A stretch of DNA of 64,000 nt from Lepus europaeus (Eukaryota; Chordata; Mammalia; Lagomorpha; Leporidae), in contig NC_084829.1 in assembly GCF_033115175.1 (NCBI RefSeq), positions 134,202,996-134,266,995 of the forward strand. Reading direction: 5' to 3'. Shown in pieces: positions 21,666 to 33,342 of this stretch. How positions within the stretch are numbered: position 1 is the stretch's first letter; the number at the start of each line of letters is the position of its first letter. The translations under genes and the position numbers were made by a program. The notes below the pieces were generated by a model, which was not told where the DNA came from, did not search any database, and saw nothing but the letters and a program-made list of their open reading frames with translations.

Positions 21666-21924
21666 ATAAAGAATCTATTTATTTATTTGAGAGGTAGTTA
21701 CAGACAGAGAGGGAGAGACAGAGAGAGAGAGAGAGGGGTCTTCCATCCAGTGGTTCACCCCAAAATGGCTGCAACAACTGGAGCTGGGCCGAATAGAAGC
21801 CAGAAGCCAGGTGTTTCCACCCAGCCTCCCATGCAGGTACAGGGGCCCAACCACTTGGGCCATCTTCTATTGTTTTTGCAGAATATAGCAGAGAACTGGA
21901 ACAGAAGAGAAGCAGCCAGGATAG
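21666..21924 (-). mobile_element. CSINE, antisense, 5'-truncated
   Basis: AAGAATCTATTTATTTATTTGAG, an AG tract, GGTCTTCCATCCAGTGGTTC, then the reverse of the body up to GAAGCAGCCAGGATAG. The SINE head is missing. Confidence 0.88.
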
Positions 21925-22734
21925 TCTCTGGGGTCTTTTAGAGTTCTAATATAATCATCCTTCTTTCATCCAAATACAGCTAACAGATGAGGGCACGGCT
22001 CTTTATCTAACTGCTAACAAAGGTTCAAGTGACCCTTGATCTAGGAAGATCCAGTGTAATTTGCTTTGTATGGTCAATTCTACCACACATTGTCTTTGTA
22101 ATTATCAGTGCAGTTAATATTCACTACCAGAAAATTAGTACAAACAGACCAACAAAGGGAAATCTTTCTAAGACATTCATATTCCCACTTTGATATGATC
22201 CTTTATAATCTTTTTCTATTTACCTGTCATTTTGAGAAAATAACATCATACTCAATAAAATTTTTGTAACGTGCCTTTTTTACTGAATATATTTATTCAA
22301 CAAATATTGATTATTTAAAAAGTATAAATACAATTCTTATGATATAAGATTAATTTCAACTTACTTTATTCAACATAACCACAAATATACTGTTGAGGGT
22401 CCAAAAAAGATCTAAAACAATCCTTTCCCAAACAACTTTCTCCAAATCACCCAGTAATTTAATGATAGAATTAAATTAATCTTAATACTCAAAATATTAA
22501 GAAATTACCCTATAATGATAAGCCCTTAAAATCTAAAGGAAAAGCAGGTCAACATACACTTATGTCATCATCAAGGATATCATTCAGATATAAGTATAAA
22601 ATATTGAAGAATGTTAATTGTTCATAGTATGAATAAAAATATATAGACAAGGCAGGAAGGGAAGAAGATCATTGTCCTCAACTCTGAAAATTTTAGAATG
22701 TATATGTGATTGGGAAAAAATATATAATTTATAT
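21925..22734. other. Unclassified AT-rich DNA
   Basis: No recognisable repeat or gene. Confidence 0.5.
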
Positions 22735-22762
22735 ATTAGGGTACTTCAAAAAGTTCATGGAG

Positions 22763-22940
22763 GAGCTGGGGTTCTGATGTAATGGGTAAATACACCACCT
22801 GCAAAGCCAGCATCTATATGGGCACCAACCATTGCAGTTATCTGGGGAGTGAACTAACCAATGGAAGATCTCTTTCTCTTTGTCTCTCCTTCTCTGTCTG
22901 TAACTCTGACTTTCAAATACATGAATAAATCTTTTTTTCT
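22763..22940 (+). mobile_element. CSINE with large internal deletion
   Basis: A head (GGAGCTGGGGTTCTGATGTAA) joins directly from ATATGGGCACC to AACCATTGCAGTTATCTGGG, skipping the middle of the SINE. It ends TTTCAAATACATGAATAAAT. Confidence 0.85.
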
Positions 22941-23012
22941 AATGTCAAGGAAAATGGAATCAAAAGATGTTTATTTTGGTGCAAAAAGTTTTCTAATCAA
23001 TGCATAATTTTT

Positions 23013-23343
23013 TAAAGATTTTATTTATTTATTTGAAAATCAGAATTACAGAGAGAGAGGGAGAGACAGAAAGAGAGAGATCTTCCAGCCATTGCTTCAC
23101 TCATGAAATGTGTGTAATGACCAGGGCTGGGCCAAGCTTAGGCCAGGAGCCAATCTGGAGCTTCATCCAGGACTCCCACATGAGAGCATAGGCTGAAGCA
23201 CTTGGACCATCTTCTGCTGCTAACCCAGGTACATTAGCAGGGAGCTGGATTGAAAGTGGAGCAACTGGGACTCAAACTGGTACCCACACAGGATGCCAGT
23301 GCAACAGACAGCAGCTTAACCTGCTACTCCACAGAGCCGGTCC
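23013..23343 (-). mobile_element. CSINE, antisense, in MITE
   Basis: TTAAAGATTTTATTTATTTA to CTACTCCACAGAGCCGGTCC. Target duplication CATAATTTTT at about 23003-23012 and CATAACTTTT at about 23344-23353. Confidence 0.9.
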
Positions 23344-23575
23344 CATAACTTTTACATAATATACATTTTTCCATGAACTTTTTGAACCCAACCCAATTTC
23401 ATAGATATTAATATTTTTTATCAAAATAAGCTTGTTTTTTAATTCCATTTTCCCACAAATTTTTTCAGCTTAATATTTTTGCCATACAATATTTTTAATT
23501 TATATTGTAATCAAAGATTTAATAGCTCTTCTAAATAAAGAGTTCAACAAATGAAAAGTAAAAAGGCTATCATGG

Positions 23576-23903
23576 GCTAGTGCTGCTGCTCAATAGGCTA
23601 ATCCTCCGCCTGCGGTGACGGCACACAGGGTTCTAGTCCCGGTCGGGGCTCCGGATTCTGTCCCGGTTGCCCCTCTTCCAGTCCAACTCTCTGCTGTAGC
23701 CTGGGAATGCAGTGGAGGATGGCCCAAGTCCTTGGGCCCTGCACCCGCATGGCAGACCAGGAGAAGCACCTGGCTCCTGGTTTTGGATCAGCGCCATGCG
23801 CTGGCCGCAGCGGCCACTGGAGGGTGAACCAACGGCAAAAAGGAAGACCTTTCTCTCTGTCTCTCTCTCTCACTGTCCACTCTACCTGACAAAAAAAAAA
23901 AAA
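23576..23903 (+). mobile_element. CSINE, young type
   Basis: GCTAGTGCTGCTGCTCAATAGG to CTACCTGAC-poly(A). Target duplication AAGGCTATCATGG (23563-23575) and AAGACTATCATGG (23904-23916), one mismatch. Confidence 0.93.
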
Positions 23904-23916
23904 AAGACTATCATGG

Positions 23917-25847
23917 TCTAGCAGAAATACAGGCAAGAGCTTAAAACAATAACTCAAGTACCCTTGTATTAAATATATTAATTATATTAAATATATTAAT
24001 ATAATGTATTATTAATACAATTTATGTTAATATAAAACAGTTTATGTTAATAGCAAAAGTAAAATGCCAGTCAATTTGAACCCTCTCATCTACTACAGCT
24101 CTTACTATTTAAATCTAACGTTTTTAACTAATTGATTCAGTAGTGGTACGACGTGTTGTTCACATTTTTCTGGAGGACTATCAGTAGTGAAATAAATGAC
24201 CAGTAGAGTAATCCATAGCTGAGAAGTAAGAAATCAACATTTTTGGAATATGACATCTTTGTTAAGTCTCCCTGCATTCCCTGGCCTTGTCTGGACTGGA
24301 AATTGACTACGGTAGGGAGGCAAACAGCCACGGGTCTGTGGGGAGTAAAGCAAACGTGAAGGGGGGAAAAAAAAGACAGCAAAATGTTCTTCTTAGGAAA
24401 AACTTTCTCCCCATCAGTAGTCCCAAGTATTAACACAGACTTTACTTTCAAACTTCACTTCCAAACTTCTAAGTTTCTTTCTTAGATCTCTTTTAAATAA
24501 TTTCTAATCACTTTGCAGAAAAAGACATGTATTGGTTAATATGATTGGTTCAAATGTCTCTCAGTCGATTCTCACCTTGGGTGAGCCAGTGTTGAGTTCT
24601 ATTAGTCTAACAGAAAAAGACATTTTAAAAGTTTACTAAAGATGCTGCATCACTGGTCTTACAGTCATATTCAAAAATTATTAGACCCATCCAAAGTTAA
24701 TATAACTTTCCATATTTTTATTTGCTCCATGTATACAAGCCACTAATAAACATCCCTGCAAGGCATCCTGTTCTCCATTTCTGAAATTAAACAAATCAAT
24801 TATATCAAATCATCTTGCAATACAGATGCTTCCTTTCCCCAACCAAAATATTCTTATAAAAATTTAACAAGAAAAATTTTAAAACATCTCATCAATGTTG
24901 TTTTTACAAAGCAACTCTTGGTTATAAACAATCTTTGAGGTCTCAAGGAGATTTAAGATATTTCAAAGGCTTGGTCTAAACCCTTAAATCCACGTTGCTG
25001 GCATATATTTTCTAAAACATAGTATGTTAAGTTTAAGGATTTGAAAATTGTTATGTGCTTTGTTATGCTCTGGAAAGGCTCTAAGAAACAGGTATTTGGG
25101 GAGAATTTTCCTTTTTACTAATTCTTTTCCGATGGCAAAGAAACAAAAGCCTATGTTCATTGTTTTTCTATAAATGTATTCAAACATATTTAAAAAAAAA
25201 CTATTACGTCTTCCCAGGGCAATACATATTAGCAGATTTTGATCTATGTTTAAAAAAAAAGGAATTCCTCACAACCTCGCGTGCAGATGGCCTTCTTATC
25301 AGGAAAGAGGCTGATCTGTCTTCTTTTACTATATCCTATGAGTCAGTGGCAAGAAAAAACAAATAAAGGCTATTTTGATAATTATTAGGAGTTTGTGCAA
25401 ATATTAACTCCAAATATCCTCCTGTTCTGAACCGTTAATAAGTGATAAGTTGTTTTCACTCCAATTCACATCATTTATTAAAGAAAAACTTGCACAATAG
25501 CGAGTGTTTATTTTAAAATAAAAGGTACAGTATATTTTTTCCTGTAAGTCTTAGGTGATGTTGTAGGCTGCATTTACCCTGGCAGGTTTGGGTTATTCGG
25601 AATAAAAGATACCGCAATATCTGAGGACAGGATTTTTTATTTTACAAGAAGAGTTCAATTTGAATAATAAATAATTTCTCAACTTTCCACTGTTCTTTCA
25701 TAGGAAAAATGAACAATAAGCAACAATAATTTATTATTTCTAGTTTTAGCACATATTTTGAAATTTTTATGACCAAAAGAAACACAGATCATTCTTCAAA
25801 GTTTCATTGCCTCTTCTATAAAACACTATATATCTCTTCCCACTGGT
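23917..25847. other. Repeat-poor intergenic stretch
   Basis: AT-rich sequence with a TTAATA-rich patch near 23970-24050. No repeat family, exon or RNA recognised. A 104-codon antisense open frame (24137-24451) shows no motif. Confidence 0.5.
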
Positions 25848-25940
25848 TGGACATACAAGGAAGTTTCACAAGACTTACAGAAAAACAGAATTAAAAAACA
25901 ATGCAAATTTTCTATGAATGCTTTGAAGTCCCCTCTTACG
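25848..25940. mobile_element. Probable short mariner-like MITE
   Basis: It is degraded, but the order AAGGAAGTTTCACAAG, AACAATGCAAATTTTC, TATGAATGCTTTGAAGTCC parallels the 80-bp palindrome at 4217-4300. Confidence 0.4.
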
Positions 25941-27599
25941 GTCTTCAATTTCAAAATTGGAGAATAAAAAAAAAGGAAATATTTCCCTATTTTGTTACAT
26001 TTATTGTGATGTCAATTCTATTTATTCATGCAAAATAGCGCAGGCTTTAAGAATCATGCATTTACCTGCTTATTTGGCCAAGGGGATCCTATAATCTTTC
26101 CATCATATGTGCAGTAAACCAAAGGTGGAGAGTGTTGAAGAGACAACTATCAAAACAAAACAGTCTCACAGAGAAAATTATTTAGAATTAAACACAATTC
26201 TATTTATTCTTCCCACTTGATCTTAGCCAAAAGACTGAGAAGTGATGCTTATATTTATTCTTTACACTTTGTTGCATTGTCAAATTTTCCAAAAAGGATT
26301 CAATGTGCCTATTTATAAAAAGAAGGAAATTAGAGTCATGATTTCTAAAATTCTGAGGGCATGTTCACCAATTCCCTGGTCCAGCTCTTTCAATATATGT
26401 AGACATTTAAAACCCAGGAGTAATCGAAACCAAAGGTGTGAGGTCTCTCTGCCTTCAAGAGACAGAAATATATAGTTGACAGCTGGTGATGGTTGCTGCT
26501 GAAAGAATACAGTGAAAACTCAGTGTATTCTGTCACCTGTTACAATATTAATAATTTTAACTTATGTTCTCCCTTTTTGATTTCCTACTGACATTCCTAA
26601 ACATGAGACAATATTATGAGCACTTAGATGCCTAATTCCGTCAGTTACTGGAGAGTGGCAAGTTAAACTTCTTTGTAGTTCCTTTTATTCTCAGTCAGGT
26701 GCACAAACCCACACAGGAACAGAGGTGTGTATCTGGGCACCTGCTAATGACTCAGTCACTGGACATTTTCAGCACTGACATTCTACCTGTGATACTTTAG
26801 CTCATGGGGTTACAAATGGGATACTTGCTATAGTGCAAGGTGGGGCTCAGAATACTCAAAGCTCAAATCCTTGTGTGGGAACAAGCTTTCATCACAATTG
26901 CTTTGCCTTTCTTAACCTATTTTTCAAGAACCAGCCCCTCCCACCAAGAAAAGAAAATCTTCAAGACATTTATATTTCCAAAAAATACATTCCCAGTGTG
27001 ATTTTTTCTTATTTTCCAATTTCTTGTCTTCCATTCCCATAATATGAGACTTAACAGCCTATATAGAAAAGTAACCCAAACTGTGTAACTGTTCAGAAAA
27101 TAATAATGGTAACTAACATTTTTATTGTGCAAGGAGACAAGAGAGAAGATGATAAGTCTCCTTAGAATAAAATGTAAATTACATTACTGGATTCCAAAGT
27201 CAGTGAAAAAAAATTTCCATCCTTCCTATTAAAGATAACAGATGTCTGGGTTTTATGGAGAACTAATTCCATCACTCATTCTCTCATTTATTCACTTATC
27301 GTTGTGTCTTTTAAGGTTAACTGGAATCCAAGAGGCAGTTCGTGGGATAGTTTAGACAATGATTTGTAGGCTACTGATATCAATACACCTATAGTAAGAT
27401 TAATTACCATACCTTAATGTGAGGATACTTTATTAGGATGCTATTTGTCCTATAATATGCAAGTGACCTACAGTTGTAAATCTCCGTGTAATTAAAAAGA
27501 AGAAGGCCTACAAGAAGGCCTAAATTTATTTGTATCTATGAAAGTCAAGTCTCATTTCTTTTCCTGCAAAGAAAATTATTAGACAATCACTGCAATTAT
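25941..27599. other. Repeat-poor DNA around the U2 fragment
   Basis: No interspersed repeat recognised other than the U2 fragment at 26214-26246. The short open frames at 26242 and 26833 have no recognisable content. Confidence 0.5.
26214..26246 (-). pseudogene. U2 snRNA retropseudogene, first 33 nt only
   Basis: On the minus strand it reads as U2 snRNA nucleotides 1-33 (ATCACTTCTCAGTCTTTTGG, then CTAAGATCAAGTG). It has three differences from the canonical 5' end as I know it (positions 4, 11 and 13) and stops just before the branch-point-recognition GUAGUA. The 11-bp sequence TATTTATTCTT occurs on both sides, at 26201-26211 and 26252-26262, consistent with a target-site duplication. It lacks the Sm site, the later stem-loops and any snRNA promoter, so it is not functional. 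Confidence 0.85.
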
Positions 27600-27608
27600 G
27601 AATCTTTT

Positions 27609-27973
27609 TTAACTGACATCATAAATAAGAGTGTCAATTATTAAATCAACAACAGGAGTCACTGTGCACTTACTCCCCATGTAGGATTTCTGTCCTTAAT
27701 GTATTGTACTATGTGAATTAACAGCATAACTATTACTCAAACAGTACTTTATACTTTGTGTTTCTGTGTGGGTGCAAACTGTTGAAATCTTTACTTAGTA
27801 TATGCTAAATTGATCTTCTGTATATAAAGATAATTGAAAATGAATCTTGATGTGAATGGGATGGGAAATGGAGTGGGAGATGGGATGATTGCAGGTGGGA
27901 GAAAGGTTATGGGGGGGGGGGGGAATCCACTATAATCCCAAAGTTGTACTTTGGAAATTTATTTTTAAAAAAA
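27609..27973 (+). mobile_element. L1 3'UTR end, 5'-truncated
   Basis: AACTGACATCATAAATAAGA to ACTTTGGAAATTTATTTTTA: the last 365 bp of a rabbit L1 with a single 3'UTR module and a 12-base G-run. The 9-bp repeat GAATCTTTT at 27600-27608 and 27974-27982 is a plausible target duplication. Confidence 0.9.
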
Positions 27974-27982
27974 GAATCTTTT

Positions 27983-29008
27983 ATGTCCTATGATATGGTC
28001 AAATAGTTCTAACATCTTTCATTGCACCCAAGTACCTTCCTACAATACACAATATAGAAATATGCTTTGTCTTGTTTAGCAACACACTCAGAATGAAGTT
28101 TTCCAAGAGCAGGGAGATGTTTGCAGTGCAGGATCTCTTTTGAAGTGCTAGATCAGCAAAGGAAGCTCCAGAGCTTTGACCAATATAACATCAATGATGT
28201 ATCTTCATCTGAACTCCAAGCTCTAGAAACTGTGCTATCATATTTAAAATTCCATTATCAGACCATTAACTGTTCCCAATTCCAAGTTCACACCCTGCCT
28301 ATAAATTTTTAAAAAGAAACTTCAATATAAAGAATATAGATTGTAGCTAGATTTAGATCACAGATGAATTTAATCAAAATGACACATGGGAGAAAGGAAA
28401 CTGAAAATCCCTGAAGTCCTATTGAATCTCATTTCATTAACTCAAAACCTCACATAGCCCAGTAAAGCCTACATTTTCTTTTAAATGAAATATAATCCTT
28501 GATCTGAAGTTATAATAGGTCAATGAACCAAAAAAAAAAAGTGTAACGTATATGAGTGAAATTGCCATCTTGAGATTTGATTACTGTCTATAGGCCTTGC
28601 CTATATTCCTGAGGAACAATGGTCTTTCTACATACTACTTGCTAAATTCTTTATTTAGTGGAAGACTAAGCTTGGGATTATAAAGTAAATTGAAAGTATG
28701 TCATTGCAAAAAGTAAAAGTAAAATAAGAAAAGAAGTAATCTGGAAAGTGTAAGGGAAATAGCTTTATGTTCTTAAAGGTGTATATATAACATATACAAA
28801 ATCTGCTCCCTTTATATAAATAAATTAGTAAAAAAAAAAAAAAAGAAGAGTCAATGACATTTTTTGGAGGGACTATGATTTTGACCCTGCTGAACCTGAA
28901 TAACTAGACCATATATCTTTTAAATTCTCCTTTACAAATTGAAAGAGACCTATTTTATTTCCTATGAAACATTATATATTTTGAGATTCTTGCAACAACG
29001 TTGCTGAT
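27983..29008. other. Unclassified AT-rich DNA
   Basis: No recognisable repeat or gene. A 63-codon open frame at 28121-28312 has no known motif. Confidence 0.45.
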
Positions 29009-29280
29009 GAAGGTGGGCATTTGACACAGTAGTTAAGGTGCCTCTTGGGATGTCTGCACCTCTTATCAGAGTGCCTAGGATCAAGTCTCAACTCCACTTT
29101 TGATCTACCTCCCGGCTAGTGTGCACCCTGTAAGGCTGTGGACGATGGTTCAAGTTCCTGGATCTCTGCAACTGATGTGGAGGACCTGGATGGAGTTTCA
29201 GGGTCCTAGCTCTGGCTTGGCCCAATCCAACAGGGGTGGAAAGTTGGGATGGATGGAAAGTCCACAAGCCACTATAGTTA
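29009..29280 (+). mobile_element. Older C-type SINE
   Basis: GAAGGTGGGCATTTGACACA, GGGATGTCTGCACCTC, CTAGGATCAAGTCTCAACTCC, ATGGTTCAAGTTCCTGG and GGCTTGGCCCAATCCAACAG follow the older lagomorph SINE variant. The tail is eroded. Confidence 0.75.
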
Positions 29281-29594
29281 ATTCCCAATACTTGAATATA
29301 ACATAATTCGGTAAGCTTTATTAGTTTACCTTTCTGCAAACAAAACGACTTCTTTTGTTTTACAATTTCCTTTCTTCTAACCAGTTCAAATGAAAAGACA
29401 ATTAATTAACTCTTTACTCCTACAGTGCTTCTTAGCAATAAATTACATTCATCTAGCAGGAACAACAATTTACAATGTGGTAAGTAGGCAGAATAATTTG
29501 GATTTTTTCCTTCAAGGTGAGGAACAGATTTCTGTACTAGCAGAGAACATACAGATCAAGTAGTACATAGCACTGCCTTTACATTAAAAGCAGA
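29281..29594. other. Unclassified intergenic DNA
   Basis: About 300 bp of AT-rich sequence with nothing recognised. Confidence 0.4.
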
Positions 29595-30065
29595 GTAGAG
29601 CACAAAAACTTGTGGATGAATGTTCATTGTAGCATTATTAATAATACTAATAAATGGAAACAACACAAATGTCCATCAACTGATGAATGGCTAAAGAAAA
29701 TCTAGTGTGTCTGTATAATGGAATATTATTCAACCATGAAAAAATGAATAGAATGTTGTTAAATGCTACTGTATGGTCAACTTGAAAAGCATACACTAAG
29801 TGAAAAAAACCAATCACAAAAAAAACTTCCAGAGTAAGCAAATTTATAATGACAAAGTAGATCAGAGGCTGCCTATGGCTAGGTGGTATGGAGGGGATGG
29901 CAGTGACCACCAACTGGTATGAGGTTTGTGGAGTCAAGGGGATGAACATTCTTAAAACCAGATTATTGGGATAGCTGCACAATCTTTGAACATACTAAAA
30001 CGCCTTGAATGATACACTGCAAATGGGTGAACTGTATGATATGAACATTTTGTCTCCAGAAATTT
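29595..30065 (+). mobile_element. Old L1M 3' end, sense
   Basis: TTCATTGTAGCATTATTAAT, ATGTCCATCAACTGATGAAT, ATAATGGAATATTATTCAAC, GAGGCTGCCTATGGCTAGG and CAAATGGGTGAACTGTATGA are the ORF2 end and 3'UTR of an ancient L1. Confidence 0.8.
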
Positions 30066-30302
30066 ATATTTTAAAAAGCAGGGGGAAGGTTTAAATAATT
30101 ATCTGGGGTTAAAATTTTTATTGAATGAGCCAATTTTCTACTTAATTTTCTACACAATTCAAATTCACTACAAAATTATTGTCAGCTCTAAAGTTTTCAT
30201 AATGGAATTCCTGTGTTTTAAAACTTTTAAAGTTAAAAAAAAAAAACTACTCTCCCTTTAACAAATCTTAGGCAATTACAAACTTCTTAAAAGATGATGT
30301 CA

Positions 30303-30561
30303 GGGGGCCGATGCTGTGGTGCAGTGGGTTAACGCCCTAGCCTGAAGCACTGGCATCCCATATGGGCGCTGGTTAGAGACCCGGCTGCTCCATTTCCCAT
30401 CTAGCTCTCTGCTATGGCCCGGGAAAGCAGTAGAAGATGGCCCAAGCGCTTGGGCCCCTGCGCCCACGTGGGAGACCCTGAAGAAGCTCCTGGCTCCTGG
30501 CTTTGGATCGGCACAGTTCCAGCCATTGCGGCCATCTGGGGAGTGAACCATCAGATGGAAA

Positions 30562-30619
<58 letters not shown>

Positions 30620-30681
30620 CTCCTCTCTCTGTGTAACTCTGACTTTCAAATAAATAAATAAATAAATCTTAAAAAAAAAGA
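30303..30681 (+). mobile_element. CSINE with long (CT)n tract
   Basis: GGGGCCGATGCTGTGGTGCAG to AAATAAATAAATAAATAAAT-poly(A). A CT dinucleotide run of about 50 bp lies at 30565-30615. Target duplication AAGATGATGTCA at 30291-30302 and 30682-30693. Confidence 0.95.
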
Positions 30682-30693
30682 AAGATGATGTCA

Positions 30694-31268
30694 AAAGAGG
30701 ATAATCATTGGAATTGGCATCAAATCATTATTTTTGTCTTAATCTTCAATTCCCCTTCATTTGTTGCTATTTTTCTGTTCTAATGCTTCAATAGTACATC
30801 TCAACTTCACCAAAATGAAGGTTGGTTTTCTTGCTGCTCAACATTAACCTGTAGTTAATCATTTCCCTGAATGTTATCAAAAATGATCGATTTTCAGGAT
30901 AAGTTAGAGATATCTTAAACAACACTTTTATGCTCCATCACTCACCAAAATACTCCAGAGGGAGAAAAAAATTCAGTTGAGTTAACTGACCTTGCACAGT
31001 TAACTTTGAATAAACTGCATAATGAACAACTTAGAACTCTAACTTGGTAATTCTGAAGAGCTTTCTTGTAGGCCTTCTCATACTCTCTAAAAGGTTCAAG
31101 AAGCAGCAATTATCACAATGACATGTATCTGTAATTTGTAAAGTAGTTTTCATTTTATCCCTGATATTCTTAAAATCATCCTAGCTTTCCTAGAACCTAG
31201 AAGATGCTGTCTTTTAGTTAAAATTTCTATATGTTGCTATCTTCTCCCATTTCTATTTACCTGGAAAA
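30694..31268. other. Unclassified intergenic DNA
   Basis: No repeat or gene recognised. Confidence 0.45.
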
Positions 31269-31345
31269 TATATTTAAATATATATATATATGTGTGTGTA
31301 TATATATATGTATTTGTGTGTATATATATATATATGTATTTGTGA
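31269..31345. repeat. TA/TG dinucleotide microsatellite
   Basis: Alternating TATATA, TGTGTG and TATATG blocks with a repeated TGTATTTGTG unit, directly next to the A-tail side of an antisense SINE. Confidence 0.9.
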
Positions 31346-31680
31346 ATTTGAAAGGCAGTGACAAGAGAGAGACTTAGCTGGAAAAAGGGATAGGGAGGGA
31401 GGGAGGGAGGGAAGAGAAAGGGAGATTTTCTATTCACTGGTTCACTCCCCAAATGCCTGCAACAGTCAGCACTGGACCAGGCAATGCCATGAGCCAGGAA
31501 TTCTATCTGGGTCTCTCATGTACCCAGCAGGAACTCAAGTACTTGGACCATCACCTGCTGCCTCCTGGGTGCATTAGCAAGAAGCCAGATCAGAAGAGAA
31601 GCCAGAGCTGGATCACACACTCATAAGAGATGCAGGCATCCCAAGCAGCAGCTTAACCCAGGTGCCACAATGCCCACCTC
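31346..31680 (-). mobile_element. Older C-type SINE, antisense
   Basis: GAATTTGAAAGGCAGTGACA, an AGGG tetranucleotide run (about 31393-31412), TTCACTGGTTCACTCCCCAA and CAGGTGCCACAATGCCCACC. The microsatellite at its left probably grew from the tail. Confidence 0.82.
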
Positions 31681-32048
31681 AAACCAGAAAATGTATAAAT
31701 AAGAAATAGCCCAAGTAACAAAAATTCTGGGTCACTTTTAGTTCCTCCGAGGCTACAGTCACTGAAATGTGACCATTCTGGAAGAATGATCTTACTAACC
31801 GCCAAGTATATCCTAAGGGTGATGCAATCGTAGAAAGGAAACAGTGAAATCTCATGGATCAGACTGAAATTGGCACCCCACACCAGCTGAGCTAATCTGA
31901 AGCTGTGGTAGGTGACAGAAACACTGGAGTAGGGGACTAATACATGTAGGCCATCACTCTTTGCTATCAACCAAAAGAAGTTCTGCATATATTGAGAACT
32001 TGGAATTTGGTTCAGCAACACATATTGCAGTCCCACACTATCTACTTT
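31681..32048. other. Unclassified intergenic DNA
   Basis: An antisense open frame of 134 codons (31653-32057) covers this piece and overlaps the neighbouring SINE. It has no recognisable domain. Confidence 0.4.
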
Positions 32049-32061
32049 GAAAGACAATTGT

Positions 32062-32343
32062 CAAGGGGGCCAGCGCTGTGGCTTAGCAAATAAAGCCGCC
32101 ACCTGCAGTGCTGGCATCCCATATGGGCGCTGGTTCATGTCCCAGCTGCTCCACTTCTGATCCAGCTCTGTGCTGTGGCCTGGGAAAGCAGGAGAAGATG
32201 GCCCAAGTCCTTGGGCCCCTGCACCCTCATGCGAGATGGGGAAGAAGCTCCTGGCTCCTGGCTCCTGGCTCCTGGCTCCTGGCTTCAGATCGGCACAGCT
32301 CCAGCCATTGCAGCCAATTGGGGAGTGAACCAGTGAATGGAAG

Positions 32344-32386
<43 letters not shown>

Positions 32387-32450
32387 CCTCTCCTTCCCTC
32401 TGTGTAACTCTTTCAAATAAATAAATAAATCTTTAAAAAAAAAAAAAGAA
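32062..32450 (+). mobile_element. CSINE with a GGCTCCT tandem expansion
   Basis: GGGGGCCAGCGCTGTGGCTTAG to CAAATAAATAAATAAAT-poly(A). The 7-bp unit CTCCTGG, normally present twice, is repeated about five times at 32250-32282, and a CT run lies at 32346-32382. The flanking repeat GAAAGACAATTGT (32049-32061 and about 32451-32463) is the target duplication. Confidence 0.94.
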
Positions 32451-32463
32451 AGAAAGACAATTG

Positions 32464-33119
32464 TGGGAGAATTTTCAAATAAAGTCACCCCAAATAATCC
32501 ATTCTTTTCCCCTAGAAACTCAAATGCTTAGAAATATAAACACAACATATACTTTCTTTGCCACATTTTATGAAGCTCAAGAGTTTGGCATAATATCACA
32601 TCCGCACCAAATAATTTCTAAAGAATAAAATTTGAAAAGGATCAGATATTAGATAAGATTAAATGAGAAAATATGAAAGTCAAGAACATTTTAATACTGG
32701 ATGACTGGCTTTTAGGTTTTTTTTTTTTTTTAAAGATTGTAATCTGTCAAAATAAAATCCACTTGCTATTTTTACAAATTTTTAGGAAGGGAGAGTGTGT
32801 TTCTCAGACTTATCATTTCTTTCCAAATTCTGTCTCTTTTTTCCCCAACATCCTGGACATCTACAATCATATAATATGAATATATTCATGAATACCTTAA
32901 TGGATAGTTCATCTTACACATAAAATATATACGACATCTGGAAATAATTCCATTGCAAAATCAGTGTTGCCTGCTAAATCTTTGTAGTAGTTTATCGGCA
33001 AAATAAAATGAGTGCGACTCATTGCTTTCCACCAATTTTTTTAGCTCAATAATGGTTTTAGAGAGCAACGGATACTTCGAAGTCCACTGAAAATCATTCA
33101 AGACCCTTGAACAAGATCT
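32464..33119. other. Repeat-poor DNA upstream of the CpG island
   Basis: AT-rich, no recognised repeat or gene. Confidence 0.5.
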
Positions 33120-33333
33120 GCCCGTGGACCAATCCTGGGCCTCCTGCTAATTTCACAGGCGCTGCGCACCCGGTGGCCCGGTGGAGGGAAGAACCGAGCG
33201 CAGGATACCACGTGTAAGATAGCAATCATCAGCTCTGTAAAAGCGCGTCCAAATCTTCCAGCCCGCACTCCGGATTCACAATAATTCCCGGTGTTAGTGC
33301 TCGCTGGGCGACAAGTTGATGGGCTAGAAGACG

Positions 33334-33342
33334 GGCGGGAAA
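33334..33342 (+). promoter_or_regulatory. E2F-like site
   Basis: GGCGGGAAA is an exact match to the usual E2F core in reverse orientation, inside the CpG island. Function is inferred from motif and context only. Confidence 0.35.

Larger units (their letters stand above)
22735..23390. mobile_element. Mariner-like MITE carrying two SINEs
   Basis: The terminal arms are inverted: GGGTACTTCAAAAAGTTCAT at the left and CCATGAACTTTTTGAACCC at the right. The interior (GGAAAATGGAATCAAAAGAT, TTATTTTGGTGCAAAAAG) matches the copy at 43552. SINEs at 22763-22940 (+) and 23013-23343 (-) split it, so it predates them. Confidence 0.7.

Noticed and set aside
26214..26246. Functional U2 snRNA gene
   Set aside because: Only 33 nt, with no Sm site, no stem-loops and no proximal sequence element or 3' box.
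27909..27922. G-run as a regulatory G-quadruplex
   Set aside because: It is the G-rich part of the L1 3'UTR, found in the other L1 3' ends here as well.
30414..30653. Recurrent peptide ([19 protein letters not shown], SSWLLA) in open frames across the window, resembling a gene family
   Set aside because: It is the translation of the CSINE body in one frame. It appears wherever a CSINE lies and has no conserved start or stop.
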